Below are positions 30,936-40,513 of a stretch of DNA of 47,770 bases, piece by piece. Source of the DNA: Acidiferrobacterales bacterium (GTDB lineage: Bacteria; Pseudomonadota; Gammaproteobacteria; Arenicellales; Poriferihabitantaceae). The stretch lies in NCBI GenBank assembly GCA_019633985.1, contig JAHQWE010000007.1, positions 1-47,770 on the forward strand, written 5' to 3'. The number at the start of each line of letters is the position of its first letter. Positions within the stretch are counted from its first letter, which is position 1. A program made the position numbers and the translations under genes. The notes below the pieces were generated by a model. That model had not been told where the DNA came from, did no database searches, and was given only the letters and a program-made list of their open reading frames with translations.

Positions 30936-32228
30936 ATGGAAAGCATTCTTTTACTGGTCGTACTCGTTGTCCTTATCCTCCTAGGCGCACCAGTTGGCTT
31001 TACGCTGATTCTTATTCCTGTTGTTTACATCCTGATCACCGACGCGGCACCGATGATCTTGATTCCAAGCCAGATGTTCAGCGCCATCGACGCCGTTCCC
31101 TTGACCGCAATCCCGTTCTTTATGCTCACGGGAGAGCTGATGACCAGTGCGACTATTACCGATCGATTGGTGCAATTAAGTCAGCGCTTGATTGGGCGTA
31201 TGCGTGGCAGTATGGCCCAAGCCAATGTGTTGGTATCGATGTTTTTTGCGGGAATGAATGGCTCGGTAGTGGCAGATACTGCGACCGTAGGATCGTTGCT
31301 GGTGCCTGCGATGAAAAAGGCTGGTTATCCTCCTGCGTTTGCAGCGGCCATTACCGCGGTGAGCTCGACAATTGGCGGCATCATACCGCCCTCGATCATG
31401 ATGATCGTGCTCGCGAATGCGGGAGGTATCTCTGTAGGCGCTTTGTTTGCCGGTGGCATAGTCCCGGGGCTGATGATTGGTGCTGTGTTGATGCTGATCA
31501 ACTATGTCATTGCCAAACGAAACAACTTTGAACGCAGCGAAGAACCGTTTAGTTTTAAGGCATTGGCAGTGTCAGCCTATCGTTCATCCTTCGCCCTATT
31601 GATTCCTGTCGTGTTGGTTGGATCGGTGGTGTTCGGCATAGCGGGCGTTGTGGAGGCGGGCGCACTAACCGCCACCATTGCATTATTTGTCGGCCTTTTT
31701 ATCTACCGAACGATTACATGGGAGAACTGCAAAAGCGCCTTTATTCGCGCGTTTCGTAATTCAGCGATGGTTTTTATTATTATCGCAGCTTCTGGGCCAT
31801 TCAGCTGGTTACTGACCTCTCTCGGTGCAATCAACGATCTTGAACAGTGGCTACTCGGGTATGCACATAATCCGCTTATGTTTACTCTGGTTTTGGTGTT
31901 GTTTATTTGTCTACTAGGGATGGTGATGGATTCAGCGGCTAACATTATTGTGGTTGGTCCGGTGCTGGTGGATGTGATGGTGAAAGCAGGTTATCCCGAT
32001 GTACAGGCAGCACTGGTGGTTGTGGTGGGTTTTTTGATCGGTTCGGTAACGCCGCCCGTTGGTGTGGCATTTTTCACCGCAGGTGCGATTGCCAATGTCA
32101 GATTGGAGAAGGTGGCGGTAGCAATGTTGCCTTATCTTGTGGCGTTGTTTGTATTGTTATTTATCCTGATCGTCATGCCCCAGTTCACCATGTATCTTCC
32201 TGAACTTTTCGGTTTCGTAAAATCATGA
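30936..32228 (+). CDS. TRAP transporter large permease (DctM family)
   Basis: A 430-residue large permease with about 12-14 spans. Family segments include AVPLTAIPFFMLTGELM, TVGSLLVPAMKKAGYPPAFAAAITAVSSTIGGIIPPSIMMIVL and VGFLIGSVTPPVGVAFFTAGAIA. It translocates the substrate delivered by the binding protein using the sodium or proton gradient. In this locus it precedes the small permease gene, whereas dctP-dctQ-dctM is more usual. Confidence 0.93.
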   Translation: MESILLLVVLVVLILLGAPVGFTLILIPVVYILITDAAPMILIPSQMFSAIDAVPLTAIPFFMLTGELMTSATITDRLVQLSQRLIGRMRGSMAQANVLVSMFFAGMNGSVVADTATVGSLLVPAMKKAGYPPAFAAAITAVSSTIGGIIPPSIMMIVLANAGGISVGALFAGGIVPGLMIGAVLMLINYVIAKRNNFERSEEPFSFKALAVSAYRSSFALLIPVVLVGSVVFGIAGVVEAGALTATIALFVGLFIYRTITWENCKSAFIRAFRNSAMVFIIIAASGPFSWLLTSLGAINDLEQWLLGYAHNPLMFTLVLVLFICLLGMVMDSAANIIVVGPVLVDVMVKAGYPDVQAALVVVVGFLIGSVTPPVGVAFFTAGAIANVRLEKVAVAMLPYLVALFVLLFILIVMPQFTMYLPELFGFVKS

Positions 32229-32286
32229 CCCAGAATAAGATGAGCGCAAGATCGTATCAACCACTGGTCAATAGAGTGGTTGTTCG

Positions 32287-32862
32287 ATGATTCGATTTGT
32301 CATCTTAATTGACCGTTTGATGAAGAAAACGCTCACCGGGTTTTGTGCCGCGTTTTTACTCTTGATGGTGGTCTTTGCTGTTTACAACATTGTGATGCGA
32401 TACGTGTTTGAAAATCCGCCGGTTTGGGGAGACTTGCTTACCGTGTTAAGCAATATCTGGCTGGTTTTTCTGGCCTTGGCGCTTACCGTGAGAGATAAAG
32501 ATCACATCGCACTGGATCTGATTTATTCCTGGTTGCCCGTTAAAGCGGCTTTCTGTATTCACCAGTTCTGGACGCTGGTTATCTTTTGTCTTGGGATAGT
32601 GATGATCGTTTACGGTATGGAAGCGGTATCGACCATGGGCGGAAAATACTGGGAGATGTGGTACTTCGCATGGGAAAACGGGCAGTTTGTTTTTAAACCC
32701 AACTACATGCCGAAAAAATATGCCATAGCAATTGTTCCGATTTCGGGTTTTCTGGTTTGCGTAGCAGCCATTGCTTCCATTATTGACGATAGTTTTAAAC
32801 TGAGAGCTGGGATTTACCGGCACGACAAAGAATTGGACAATGAGAAGGGGGCAGAGGAATAA
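32287..32862 (+). CDS. TRAP transporter small permease (DctQ family)
   Basis: A 191-residue protein with four spans typical of DctQ. It has FCAAFLLLMVVFAVYNIVMRYVFENPPVWGDLLTVLSNIWLVFLALALTVRDKDHIALDLIY, including the family's RYVF...WGDLL and LTVRDKDHIALD motifs, and a C-terminal span followed by a charged tail. It pairs with the DctM subunit encoded 58 bp upstream. It is last in the operon; the following gene is convergent. Confidence 0.9.
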   Translation: MIRFVILIDRLMKKTLTGFCAAFLLLMVVFAVYNIVMRYVFENPPVWGDLLTVLSNIWLVFLALALTVRDKDHIALDLIYSWLPVKAAFCIHQFWTLVIFCLGIVMIVYGMEAVSTMGGKYWEMWYFAWENGQFVFKPNYMPKKYAIAIVPISGFLVCVAAIASIIDDSFKLRAGIYRHDKELDNEKGAEE

Positions 32863-32919
32863 AGCAATGTGGTTCAGATCACAATGTGAGAAAGCTTGGG
32901 CCAAGTTCTGATCATTTGA

Positions 32920-33471
32920 TCAACTTCTTCGCCGCGAATACCAGAGCGTTAACAGCCAAAAGGGCAGAACAATCGCAACTTCTACTGTTGCAGCGATGAA
33001 GTTAGGGTAAGAAAAAATATCTGCAAATACTGAGGCATTGCCGGCACCACGGTCACCGTGTTCTATGGGATGAAATATTTGAACTGGGGACAGGTAGTAC
33101 TCGCTACTTATCGGCCAGAGGAACGGTGCGCCATACGGTTCTGATCGGTCCACGCCCAAGTAATCGCCAAGTAAATGCGAGAGATATACCAGCACGGTCA
33201 CCACAAAAATTCGTTTTACTGGCCATCGCAGTGCGCTGGCAATCAGTGAAACAAGACCGGCAAGGCCCATAGCAGCTCCGATCGAGTGAGAAATACCATG
33301 ATGGTAGCGGTTCATGTCGCCCACTATCAATCCAGGTAGAAAGTCGAGGTCCGCTGCGTTCGCCACGAACACAACGTATCCTAACCAAAAAAAAGATTGG
33401 TAAAGTTGTTTTCGTAACGGTAGATTGGCCACCGTTAACCCCATTAAGCTATGCGCGATTGGTGAAGGCAT
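32920..33471 (-). CDS. YdjM-like membrane protein (DUF457, metal-dependent hydrolase fold)
   Basis: A 183-residue membrane protein of the YdjM/DUF457 group, starting MPSPIAHSLMGLTVANL. The His and Asp residues typical of the family are present: H7, DLDFLPGLIVGDMNRYHHGISHSIGA and YLSHLLGDYLGVDRSEPYGAPFLWPIS. Such proteins are predicted membrane-bound metal hydrolases, with proposed roles in membrane or DNA-damage stress but little experimental support. It stands alone between the TRAP operon and the antiporter gene. Confidence 0.85.
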   Translation of the reverse strand: MPSPIAHSLMGLTVANLPLRKQLYQSFFWLGYVVFVANAADLDFLPGLIVGDMNRYHHGISHSIGAAMGLAGLVSLIASALRWPVKRIFVVTVLVYLSHLLGDYLGVDRSEPYGAPFLWPISSEYYLSPVQIFHPIEHGDRGAGNASVFADIFSYPNFIAATVEVAIVLPFWLLTLWYSRRRS

Positions 33472-33597
33472 TTTGGAAATGATGAAAACGGTGCTATGCG
33501 ATTATTTTAAGGAAGGCGCATCAACAAACGAAAACAAAAGATCGTTTCAAAAATCATTGACACAACGACCATTCAGGCTCTTTGTTTAAGGCTTTCA

Positions 33598-35184
33598 TTA
33601 AGAAGTTTGTGAGGGTGATGGATTAATCAAATCCATTTGTGCCATTGCATGTTCCGCGAAACCATGCCCTGCTTCTGCGTAGAGATTGAAGGTAACGCAA
33701 CCCAATTCATTCAATTCACGCTCTTCATCAGGAAATCTTGAAACCACGGCAAAGTCACCGCGAAAGCCATTTTCTCTGGCGAGATTCACAACATATAGAT
33801 TTTCGCGGTGGTTAGATAAACAGACAAATATTTTTTCACAATTATTTAATTTGGTGTGCAGCCAAAACGCCTGGTCCGTGGCATCTCCATGTACGCAATG
33901 AACGCCTGTTTCACTAATCGCTTTCGCTTTGAGATCGCTCTCCTCAACGCCTACGATTCGATCAGTGTAGAACGGGAGAAGATAGTTGTAAGCGCCCAGC
34001 CCGACTCTGCCCATTCCCATCACAGCGACTGAAATGTCACCAAGATCAGGAAAATGTTCCACTGGTAGTCGATTCTCTCTTTCGTATTTACTTGTCCACG
34101 AAAAATAACGACTGAAAATTGTGTGAATGCGGGTATTTACTGGTGTGGAAATAAAGAATGATAACGCCATGGCGAGGGCTAACGTGGTCAGCCATTCATA
34201 GGGGATGGTGCCCGCTTCGGCAGCAATCGCCGCAACGATCAGTCCAAACTCGCTGTAATTGAACAAGGAAAACCCGGAGAGAAATGCTGTTCGTGCGCGC
34301 AATCTAAATATGAGCAGCAATATAAAGTACGAAACTGGTCTAAGCAGCAACGCGATACACAGAATAATCGCCATGATCCACATATCGAAATCAGGTAATC
34401 CGTAATACCCAATAAGGAGGAAGAATCCAATCAGGAAAAGATCTTTGAGTTGAACGAGGCCTTTATAGAGTTCATTCGACTTCGCGGTGCTCCCCAATAC
34501 CACCCCGCAAATGAGTGCGCCGAGCCCGCCTTTTAGCTGCAACCATTCAAACAGTTCGTGCGCACCGATGGCCATACCAATTCCGAACAACAGCAATAGC
34601 TCACCATGACCGACCCGTTTGAGCAAATTCAATAAAAGTGGGCGAAGTACTGGCAACAGAAGTAATCCAGCGGTGTAAATGCTCGGGGTTTTCCCTGACG
34701 TGGCGACCAGATAAACCACTGCGATTAAATCCTGGATCACCAATATACCGATAGCGATGGTGGCGTGGAACGAGGCGTTTTCCCCTCGAGTATCAAAAAT
34801 TTTGACCGCAAATACGGTGCTAGAGAACGACAGCGCAAATGCCAACGTCCATGCCACTGACTGGTCTTCGATCGCCAACGATGGCACCCATCGCATGGCT
34901 AACAGTAAAACTGGAACCATCAGCAATACGGAAATCAGCATTTGTACTAAAGTCACGCCCCATACCTGAGGCGCCGCAAGCTTATTCAGATCCAATTTTA
35001 ATCCGATCGTAAACAGCAGCAGAGTGATACCAAATTCAGCGAATGGTTCTATCGCCTCCGAACTGCCCACCCCCCAAGCCTGGGCCGCAAATCCTGTGAG
35101 CAAATAGCCGAGCAAAGGGGGGAAACCCAGGGTTCGAAAGACAAGTCCCGAAATGAGAGCGAGTATAAGAATGAGAGCGAGCAC
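33598..35184 (-). CDS. KefB/YbaL-type cation:proton antiporter with TrkA-N domain
   Basis: A 528-residue protein of the CPA2 family. It has about 12 spans (residues 1-360), with GFPPLLGYLLTGFAAQAWGVG near the start and TIGLKLDLNKL typical of the core. A cytosolic TrkA-N nucleotide-binding domain follows from about 385 (ISVAVMGMGRVGLGAYNYLL...RIVGVEES). It exchanges potassium or sodium for protons and is gated by nucleotides or a glutathione adduct. There is no adjacent kefG/kefF-like ancillary gene. Confidence 0.9.
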   Translation of the reverse strand: MLALILILALISGLVFRTLGFPPLLGYLLTGFAAQAWGVGSSEAIEPFAEFGITLLLFTIGLKLDLNKLAAPQVWGVTLVQMLISVLLMVPVLLLAMRWVPSLAIEDQSVAWTLAFALSFSSTVFAVKIFDTRGENASFHATIAIGILVIQDLIAVVYLVATSGKTPSIYTAGLLLLPVLRPLLLNLLKRVGHGELLLLFGIGMAIGAHELFEWLQLKGGLGALICGVVLGSTAKSNELYKGLVQLKDLFLIGFFLLIGYYGLPDFDMWIMAIILCIALLLRPVSYFILLLIFRLRARTAFLSGFSLFNYSEFGLIVAAIAAEAGTIPYEWLTTLALAMALSFFISTPVNTRIHTIFSRYFSWTSKYERENRLPVEHFPDLGDISVAVMGMGRVGLGAYNYLLPFYTDRIVGVEESDLKAKAISETGVHCVHGDATDQAFWLHTKLNNCEKIFVCLSNHRENLYVVNLARENGFRGDFAVVSRFPDEERELNELGCVTFNLYAEAGHGFAEHAMAQMDLINPSPSQTS

Positions 35185-35353
35185 CGTTTTCCTTTCTCAG
35201 AGAGTGAGTGACCCTTTAAGTATAGGCAATATTTGTGAATGCGTGATTGATTTCGAAAAAACTCAGGTGACAGTGAAAAATTTTGTCATGATGTCCAGAT
35301 TGATTTTTTCGCCATTAGGCTAATTTTCGCCCTAGCCGTTTTAAAATTAGCTC

Positions 35354-35842
35354 TTAAAAGCCTTTGGGAGGTAGTTTGGGAGGAGGAGCATCTTCAAAAC
35401 TCAATGCTGATGCATCACTTTGAGATGGGCCACTTCCTCCGCTCTCGCGACCGCTCAGATTGCCAATCTGGCGATGACCTTGTTGTAAGCGGTCCAGCGA
35501 TCGCTGCAATCGTTCATGTAGAGCTCTGCTGTATGGTAAGTGGTGATTGCGTGGCGGGTCTGCGGGAGTCTGACGCAACCAAAGGTAAATCGCGCCGGGA
35601 TGATCAATTTGCTTATTGGGTTCGATCACGGATGCGCTGATTAATTGAAAACTTTCCGGAATCTCTGATTGGGTGGGCCACCCTTCATTCAGCTCAAGAG
35701 AAAACCAGTGCGCCACATAAATAATTGGCAGGAATCCCAACAACGCGTATATCCACACGCTGCTAATTTTGTTTCGAGCGAATAAAAACCCGACCACAAG
35801 TAGTGGAAAGACATAGGTTAAAGAGAGCGCTACTTTGCCCAT
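35354..35842 (-). CDS. Pro-rich-tailed membrane protein of the PMF operon
   Basis: A 162-residue protein of unknown family. Two N-terminal spans (about 5-22 and 28-45) are followed by an extracytoplasmic or cytoplasmic polar region with many charged and Gln residues. The C-terminus is Pro- and Ser-rich (SFEDAPPPKLPPKGF), which looks like a binding tail. The start overlaps the upstream ExbD-like gene by 13 bp, so it is translated in the same operon. It may link the channel complex to another partner. Confidence 0.65.
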   Translation of the reverse strand: MGKVALSLTYVFPLLVVGFLFARNKISSVWIYALLGFLPIIYVAHWFSLELNEGWPTQSEIPESFQLISASVIEPNKQIDHPGAIYLWLRQTPADPPRNHHLPYSRALHERLQRSLDRLQQGHRQIGNLSGRESGGSGPSQSDASALSFEDAPPPKLPPKGF

Positions 35843-36471
35843 GATGGCGTATGGTCCAGCGCATAAGGGGTCAGCACGATAGGCAGGTTATTGAAACCCT
35901 CTGTGTCACCAGTTTCATTCACCGTGAATCGCACCGCTGTTTGTTCGTCATCCATTCCGTTCAACATGAGCTGGGTACGATAAACTGTCTTAAACACCGG
36001 GTTGACCTGATCAACTCTGATGTCAACCGGGATAGGTGTTGTTGAAAACGCATCATAGTAGAAAATATTGGCGATATATTCTCCCGGGTGTTTTTTACGT
36101 ATCGTCACAATTTCCTGGTTTACGGGATGCACTTTTTCCACCCCGTCGACAATAATAATGTCGTTAACTTCACCGCGGTCATCGCGATCCAAATGCAGCC
36201 ATCCTGCTTCCCTTTTGAGATACGAGACAGTTTGATCATCTGGCCCGCGTACCCACAGATCAATATCATCCTTTAAATTCTCTGGCCAGCTGGCCGAAAT
36301 CACAAACTCGGCTTGCTTTTCTACATTAGCTTCGCTTTGCTTGGGATTGATATAGAGCAACGCTGTGAGAAAGAGAAAAACAAAACCGAGAAGAGCGTTG
36401 AATAGCAGGTCAATAAACGGGTCAACCACCGTACCGGATTGGGTGCCAGCTTGATAAAAGCTTCGACTCAC
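35830..36471 (-). CDS. ExbD/TolR/MotB-like protein with periplasmic domain
   Basis: A 213-residue protein. One N-terminal span with an Asp before it (DPFIDLLFNALLGFVFLFLTALLYI, residues 17-41) places an acid where ExbD and MotB carry their proton-binding Asp. The rest (about 170 residues) is a beta-rich periplasmic domain (ASWPENLKDDIDLWVRGPDDQTVSYL) unlike the short ExbD domain. It overlaps the ExbB-like gene by four bases (ATGA). It probably forms a proton-driven pair with that protein; the domain it drives is unknown. Confidence 0.65.
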   Translation of the reverse strand: MSRSFYQAGTQSGTVVDPFIDLLFNALLGFVFLFLTALLYINPKQSEANVEKQAEFVISASWPENLKDDIDLWVRGPDDQTVSYLKREAGWLHLDRDDRGEVNDIIIVDGVEKVHPVNQEIVTIRKKHPGEYIANIFYYDAFSTTPIPVDIRVDQVNPVFKTVYRTQLMLNGMDDEQTAVRFTVNETGDTEGFNNLPIVLTPYALDHTPSWAK

Positions 36472-37181
36472 TGAGAGCCCTCGGTGTTTTGGTTTTGTTG
36501 ATCAGCAGCGAGATAGAACACAACGTGACTAATTAGATTGTCGGCATATCGATCGAGACATTTGCAGTAGATAGCGATTGCAAGAGAGCAGGAAATACCC
36601 GTTAGGGTGGTATACAACGCAACCTGCATACCTTCCCCCATACTACCTAGCAAATCCTGTAGCACAGATACGTCTTCATCTTTGAGCTGATAAACAGCGC
36701 CCAGCATTAGAATAAATCCAATGACTGTGCCAATCAGACCGAGTCGAATGAGCGCGTCTGACGTGAACCATCCAATTGCATGACCACGGTGAATCCGTTC
36801 CACCAATCGATCGTGCATCGCTTCCTGATTATTGCCAGACAGATTGCTTTGAGTGGTCAGTATTTTCAGATGCTCAGAGAGCCAGCTGGTGGTTGTGTTC
36901 GCTTCAGATTGATCCTGAGTCACTGCTAAGTCGCGAATGGTTGCATTGAACTCTCGCCCCAGTACGCTCAATCGGCGCGCGGCGATTCCTAAATAAACGC
37001 TGATGGCAAAAAATAGCACAACAATAATCGATGATAGAAAAGTTCGATCATTGTCGATCATGATTTGTAGGTATCCGAACCGCCATAACAAGAAGGTCCC
37101 GAACAAGTAGAAGCCGGTCAAAGCTAACCAGCAGTATATCGGCGCTTCTGGGTTTTGGATCTCGGTCTGTCGACTTATCAT
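36468..37181 (-). CDS. MotA/TolQ/ExbB-family proton channel
   Basis: A 237-residue protein with two N-terminal spans (about 15-33 and 45-63), a cytoplasmic helical loop and the family core at about 150-215. The core reads GWFTSDALIRLGLIGTVIGFILMLGAV and MGEGMQVALYTTLTGISCSLAIAI, where the conserved GTV and the small-residue Thr-rich segment of TolQ/ExbB/MotA appear. It should form the stator ring that uses the proton gradient. It lies 3 nt after the thioredoxin-like DUF255 gene and overlaps the ExbD-like gene. Confidence 0.85.
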   Translation of the reverse strand: MISRQTEIQNPEAPIYCWLALTGFYLFGTFLLWRFGYLQIMIDNDRTFLSSIIVVLFFAISVYLGIAARRLSVLGREFNATIRDLAVTQDQSEANTTTSWLSEHLKILTTQSNLSGNNQEAMHDRLVERIHRGHAIGWFTSDALIRLGLIGTVIGFILMLGAVYQLKDEDVSVLQDLLGSMGEGMQVALYTTLTGISCSLAIAIYCKCLDRYADNLISHVVFYLAADQQNQNTEGSQ

Positions 37182-37184
37182 TTT

Positions 37185-39035
37185 TTATTGTTCGGCCGAT
37201 GTGGATGCAAAGTTATTCGGAACCAAAGCGCGGACCACTTTAGCAGCGATAGTGGTTGCATGGAAAAATGCTTCTTCTACCTCTACTACAGAACTGGGGG
37301 AAGTCGCTACCTTTTCCGCCATTTTCTGCAGTTCCGCAGAATTCGTACTGTTCGAATAAGCAGCCACTTGCGCTAATCGCAACCACTCCCCACTCGGGGA
37401 AGGCAGCTGTGAATCCGGTATGCTGATACGACCGGTCGACATACCGATCAGCGGTTGCGCCGCAGTTTCCCACATACCGTTATGATAGAAAAGCGAGTGC
37501 GCACGCGTTAATAGCGTAGTGCCTATCTCTGCGTATCGACGGTCATTGGTTAACTGCCACCAGTCCAGCAAACCTCCAGCAACGTAAACCAGGGTTTCAA
37601 GATTGCTAACCCCCGAGTTTTCGCCTGAGGAAATCAGCGAACCCACCTGTGGTTTTGATCCGGCCGCTAATAAATTTTCAGCCAGTGCGTTAGCATTGGC
37701 ATAAAGTTTTTTGTCTAAAGCGGCGATGCCTGCAAAGCCGGAGAGAACCAAACCATTCCAGGCAAGCAGTACCTTGTCATCGGTAACTTGTTCGCGGCGA
37801 GATCGAAGGTTGCGCAACACCTGAACGGTATTCGCAGAACTGGGTCCTATAAAGTCTGGCAGTATCAGGCTGGTACCACTGCCCAAATCAGTCACCATGG
37901 TTTTCCAGTTTTCTCCCAGAGCGTCGCGTAACTCATTCTGACGCCATAGATAATAGCCACCGTCGACACCTTCAGCAGAGACGGCGGATCTCGCCGAACG
38001 ATACCAGTTGTTCTCCAGTTTGAAACTGTCTGTAGTGGCCAACGCGGCGCGCAAGGCGGCGAGGCTAAGTGTTTGATCACCCGTTAACCGTGCGGTGCGG
38101 GCGAAAAGCTTTGTGACCAGTGCCTGGGTGTAAAGCATTTGCTCGTAATGTGGTGTTGCCCAGTCACGCGAGGTTGCATAGCGAAAAATACCGCCATTCA
38201 ATTGATCGGTAATGGCCCCTTTTCTGATCGCGTGTACGGTTCTTGATATGAACTCGATCACTGCCGGTTGCGGATTAATTTCCATCAAGTCGACCAGCGC
38301 CAGCATTTGTGGCACCCAGGGGTATTTTTCATCGAGGCCAAATCCGCCATACTCTTGGTCTGCCGCCGTATTGGCCTGGCTTAAGAACGCATTTAATAGC
38401 TGAGCGGTAGTTCGATCTCCGGTTCGATTGCTACTCGCAACCCGTTCTTTCATTTCATCCAGTTGCCGCTGAGCGTCGATGGTGATTGTGTCGGTTGCGG
38501 AATCCCAACTACTAAGGAAAGTTTTCAGGGAATCCATCAATGGCTCGGGTTTGGAATAGGTGTAACCATAGACGGGCGCACCGCGCGGCGTGAGGATGAC
38601 CATCAATGGCCATCCGGATATCCCTAGCGTCTCGCGCATAAAGTCCTGAAGGAATGTGTCTTCGCTGGTATGTACTTCACGATCAATAATAATCGGTGTA
38701 AATCGGCTATTGATCAAGTCCGCCAATTTCTGATTGGAAAACGTGTCTTTCTTCAGTCGATAACACCAGTAACAGGCATGATATCCGCTTGTGAGGAATA
38801 TTGGCCGTGAGGTGGAACGAGCAGTCTCTAGTGTGTGAAGAGACAGAGGTTTCCATTGAATTGCATCGGTTGCATGGCTCTTGAGGTAGGGAGATGTACT
38901 TGCTTCAAGGTGTTTATGATGGTTGGTGCCAAACACTGGGTAGCAAAAAGCGAACACTACTGCAATCACTACTAAAACAAGTAGGTGCCGCTGACATTGT
39001 TGATGCCTAAGACTGGATGACAAGGGTTGACTCAA
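37185..39035 (-). CDS. exported DUF255/YyaL-like thioredoxin-fold protein
   Basis: A 616-residue protein with an N-terminal hydrophobic anchor or signal (about 19-36). Its N-terminal domain is the DUF255 thioredoxin fold with SGYHACYWCYRLKKDTFSNQKLADLINSRFTPIIIDRE, where the CxxC motif is C88-C91, and SGWPLMVILTPRGAPVYG. An (alpha/alpha)6 barrel-like region (about 190-590) follows. The usual family length is about 600-700. Most homologues are cytosolic; the leader here points to the periplasm, where the CxxC could act on disulfides. First gene of the four-gene PMF operon. Confidence 0.8.
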   Translation of the reverse strand: MSQPLSSSLRHQQCQRHLLVLVVIAVVFAFCYPVFGTNHHKHLEASTSPYLKSHATDAIQWKPLSLHTLETARSTSRPIFLTSGYHACYWCYRLKKDTFSNQKLADLINSRFTPIIIDREVHTSEDTFLQDFMRETLGISGWPLMVILTPRGAPVYGYTYSKPEPLMDSLKTFLSSWDSATDTITIDAQRQLDEMKERVASSNRTGDRTTAQLLNAFLSQANTAADQEYGGFGLDEKYPWVPQMLALVDLMEINPQPAVIEFISRTVHAIRKGAITDQLNGGIFRYATSRDWATPHYEQMLYTQALVTKLFARTARLTGDQTLSLAALRAALATTDSFKLENNWYRSARSAVSAEGVDGGYYLWRQNELRDALGENWKTMVTDLGSGTSLILPDFIGPSSANTVQVLRNLRSRREQVTDDKVLLAWNGLVLSGFAGIAALDKKLYANANALAENLLAAGSKPQVGSLISSGENSGVSNLETLVYVAGGLLDWWQLTNDRRYAEIGTTLLTRAHSLFYHNGMWETAAQPLIGMSTGRISIPDSQLPSPSGEWLRLAQVAAYSNSTNSAELQKMAEKVATSPSSVVEVEEAFFHATTIAAKVVRALVPNNFASTSAEQ

Positions 39036-39376
39036 CTTCAGGTTACTTTGCTGTTTTTTGTGTCATCGTTTGTTTAGATGGTTTAATCATGTATCAGCGG
39101 GAAAATAATCAAAATTACTTGGTAAAAATGAGCGCTTGCGACAGGATTGTGAACACGACACGATGATAAAAAGACTCTGGAGACTGCGTTTTTTGATACT
39201 ACACGTTCTCATACCACGGCGCGAATCAACGCATTTTACGTTCGTAGGAACTAGAGTCGAATATTGAATTCAAACAGCCGCGTCAGGTAACTATCCAGAG
39301 GTGATAGATAGAAAGGATTTTTGGGTTGGGTACGTTGCGCTTACAGCAGGCCGGCAATAGGGAGGGGAAATATTCC
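39036..39376. other. non-coding region, no feature recognised
   Basis: A 341-bp stretch upstream of the DUF255 operon. It must carry that operon's promoter, but no clear -35/-10 pair or operator stands out. A short GGGAA-ATA-TTCCC hairpin (39365-39377) overlaps the stop of the EamA gene. A 34-codon frame from about 39163 has no supporting features. Confidence 0.5.
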
Positions 39377-40279
39377 CTATGATTTTTTTACGCTCAAGCT
39401 GTTCCTTCGCGACTGTTGCAGCGGTTCCTTGGCTAATTGCAGCTGTGTTGCAAGAACTGAAATCAAAATAATAGCGCCACCAATTAACGTCGTATTCGCG
39501 GGAATCTCTGAAAAGAACCACCAGCCGAATGCAGGTGCTAATGGTGTTTCCAAGGCGCTGAGCAGCGCGGTCTCTCCCGCTGGGACACGTTTCATTCCTT
39601 CTGCAAGAGAGACCGACGCAATGGCGAAACTCAAGCCAAAAGCAGCCATCACCGAGAAGTCATACAAAGAGACGCTAAATGGGCTTCCGAGAACAAGAGC
39701 TAGGGGTAATAAAACCATTGACGATAATGCGGCTGGCCCAGCTGCAGGTGTGGCAGGGTAGCGACGGTATATCACCATCAAACTTGCCATGACGATGGTC
39801 ATCCACAAAGCTAATAAATCACCCCGCAGATTAATGATGTTGAACGAACCCTGCACAATAATTACCACGCCTAGAATTGCCCCAAAACATCCAAGTCCTA
39901 CCTGCAACGTGATGCGTTCACGTATCCAGACCCAAGCAAGAAGGGCGGCGATAAGGGGAGCGGCTGCGTAAATCAACATCACATTTGCCATGGTGGTCAT
40001 TTTGAAAGCTGGGATAAATGCCGCTGTGCCGGAGGCGCCAATAAGGGCAACAGCCCACCCGGCTTTTCCCATTTCGAAAAACTCTTTACGAAAGTGATCC
40101 CTGCTAACGACATAGGTGATGGTAAAACTTGCAGCAAACACCCCCCGCCAAAAAATAATTTCCCAGGCGCTTGCATCCACCGCCTTCGTAAAAACACCGG
40201 CGCTGCTGAAAATGATCGCTGAAAGCAGAATCATCACTATGCCCTGACGATAGGCATACGAGCGTTGATTTTGAATCAT
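39377..40279 (-). CDS. EamA/DMT-family transporter
   Basis: A 300-residue inner-membrane transporter with two EamA repeats (about 14-140 and 155-285). It has MVLLSAIIFSSAGVFTKAVDASAWEIIFWRGVF at the start of repeat one and ALLSALETPLAPAFGWWFFSEIPANTTLIGGAIILISVL ending repeat two, the RhaT/YdcZ-like pattern. It is divergent from a LysR gene with a 234-bp gap, so the regulator probably controls it. Substrate unknown; DMT members often export amino acids or other metabolites. Confidence 0.9.
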   Translation of the reverse strand: MIQNQRSYAYRQGIVMILLSAIIFSSAGVFTKAVDASAWEIIFWRGVFAASFTITYVVSRDHFRKEFFEMGKAGWAVALIGASGTAAFIPAFKMTTMANVMLIYAAAPLIAALLAWVWIRERITLQVGLGCFGAILGVVIIVQGSFNIINLRGDLLALWMTIVMASLMVIYRRYPATPAAGPAALSSMVLLPLALVLGSPFSVSLYDFSVMAAFGLSFAIASVSLAEGMKRVPAGETALLSALETPLAPAFGWWFFSEIPANTTLIGGAIILISVLATQLQLAKEPLQQSRRNSLSVKKS

Positions 40280-40513
40280 GGTCGGTTTTCTCTGATTCGA
40301 AATCGCGGCTCATTGCGCAATATCATTTCGTTAGTGCAACAGGGGGTGTTTGATCTTATCTTTTCTTTATTCAATTGAGTAAAATTCATATATAAACCTT
40401 TTTGGGTAGTTGTGCTAATTGATTTGAGCTAGTTTTATTCAATGCTAAGCGGGACTCCGTTTGTGGACAAAGGATATTTATTCAATATATAGATGAGAAA
40501 TATTAAGGTATAA

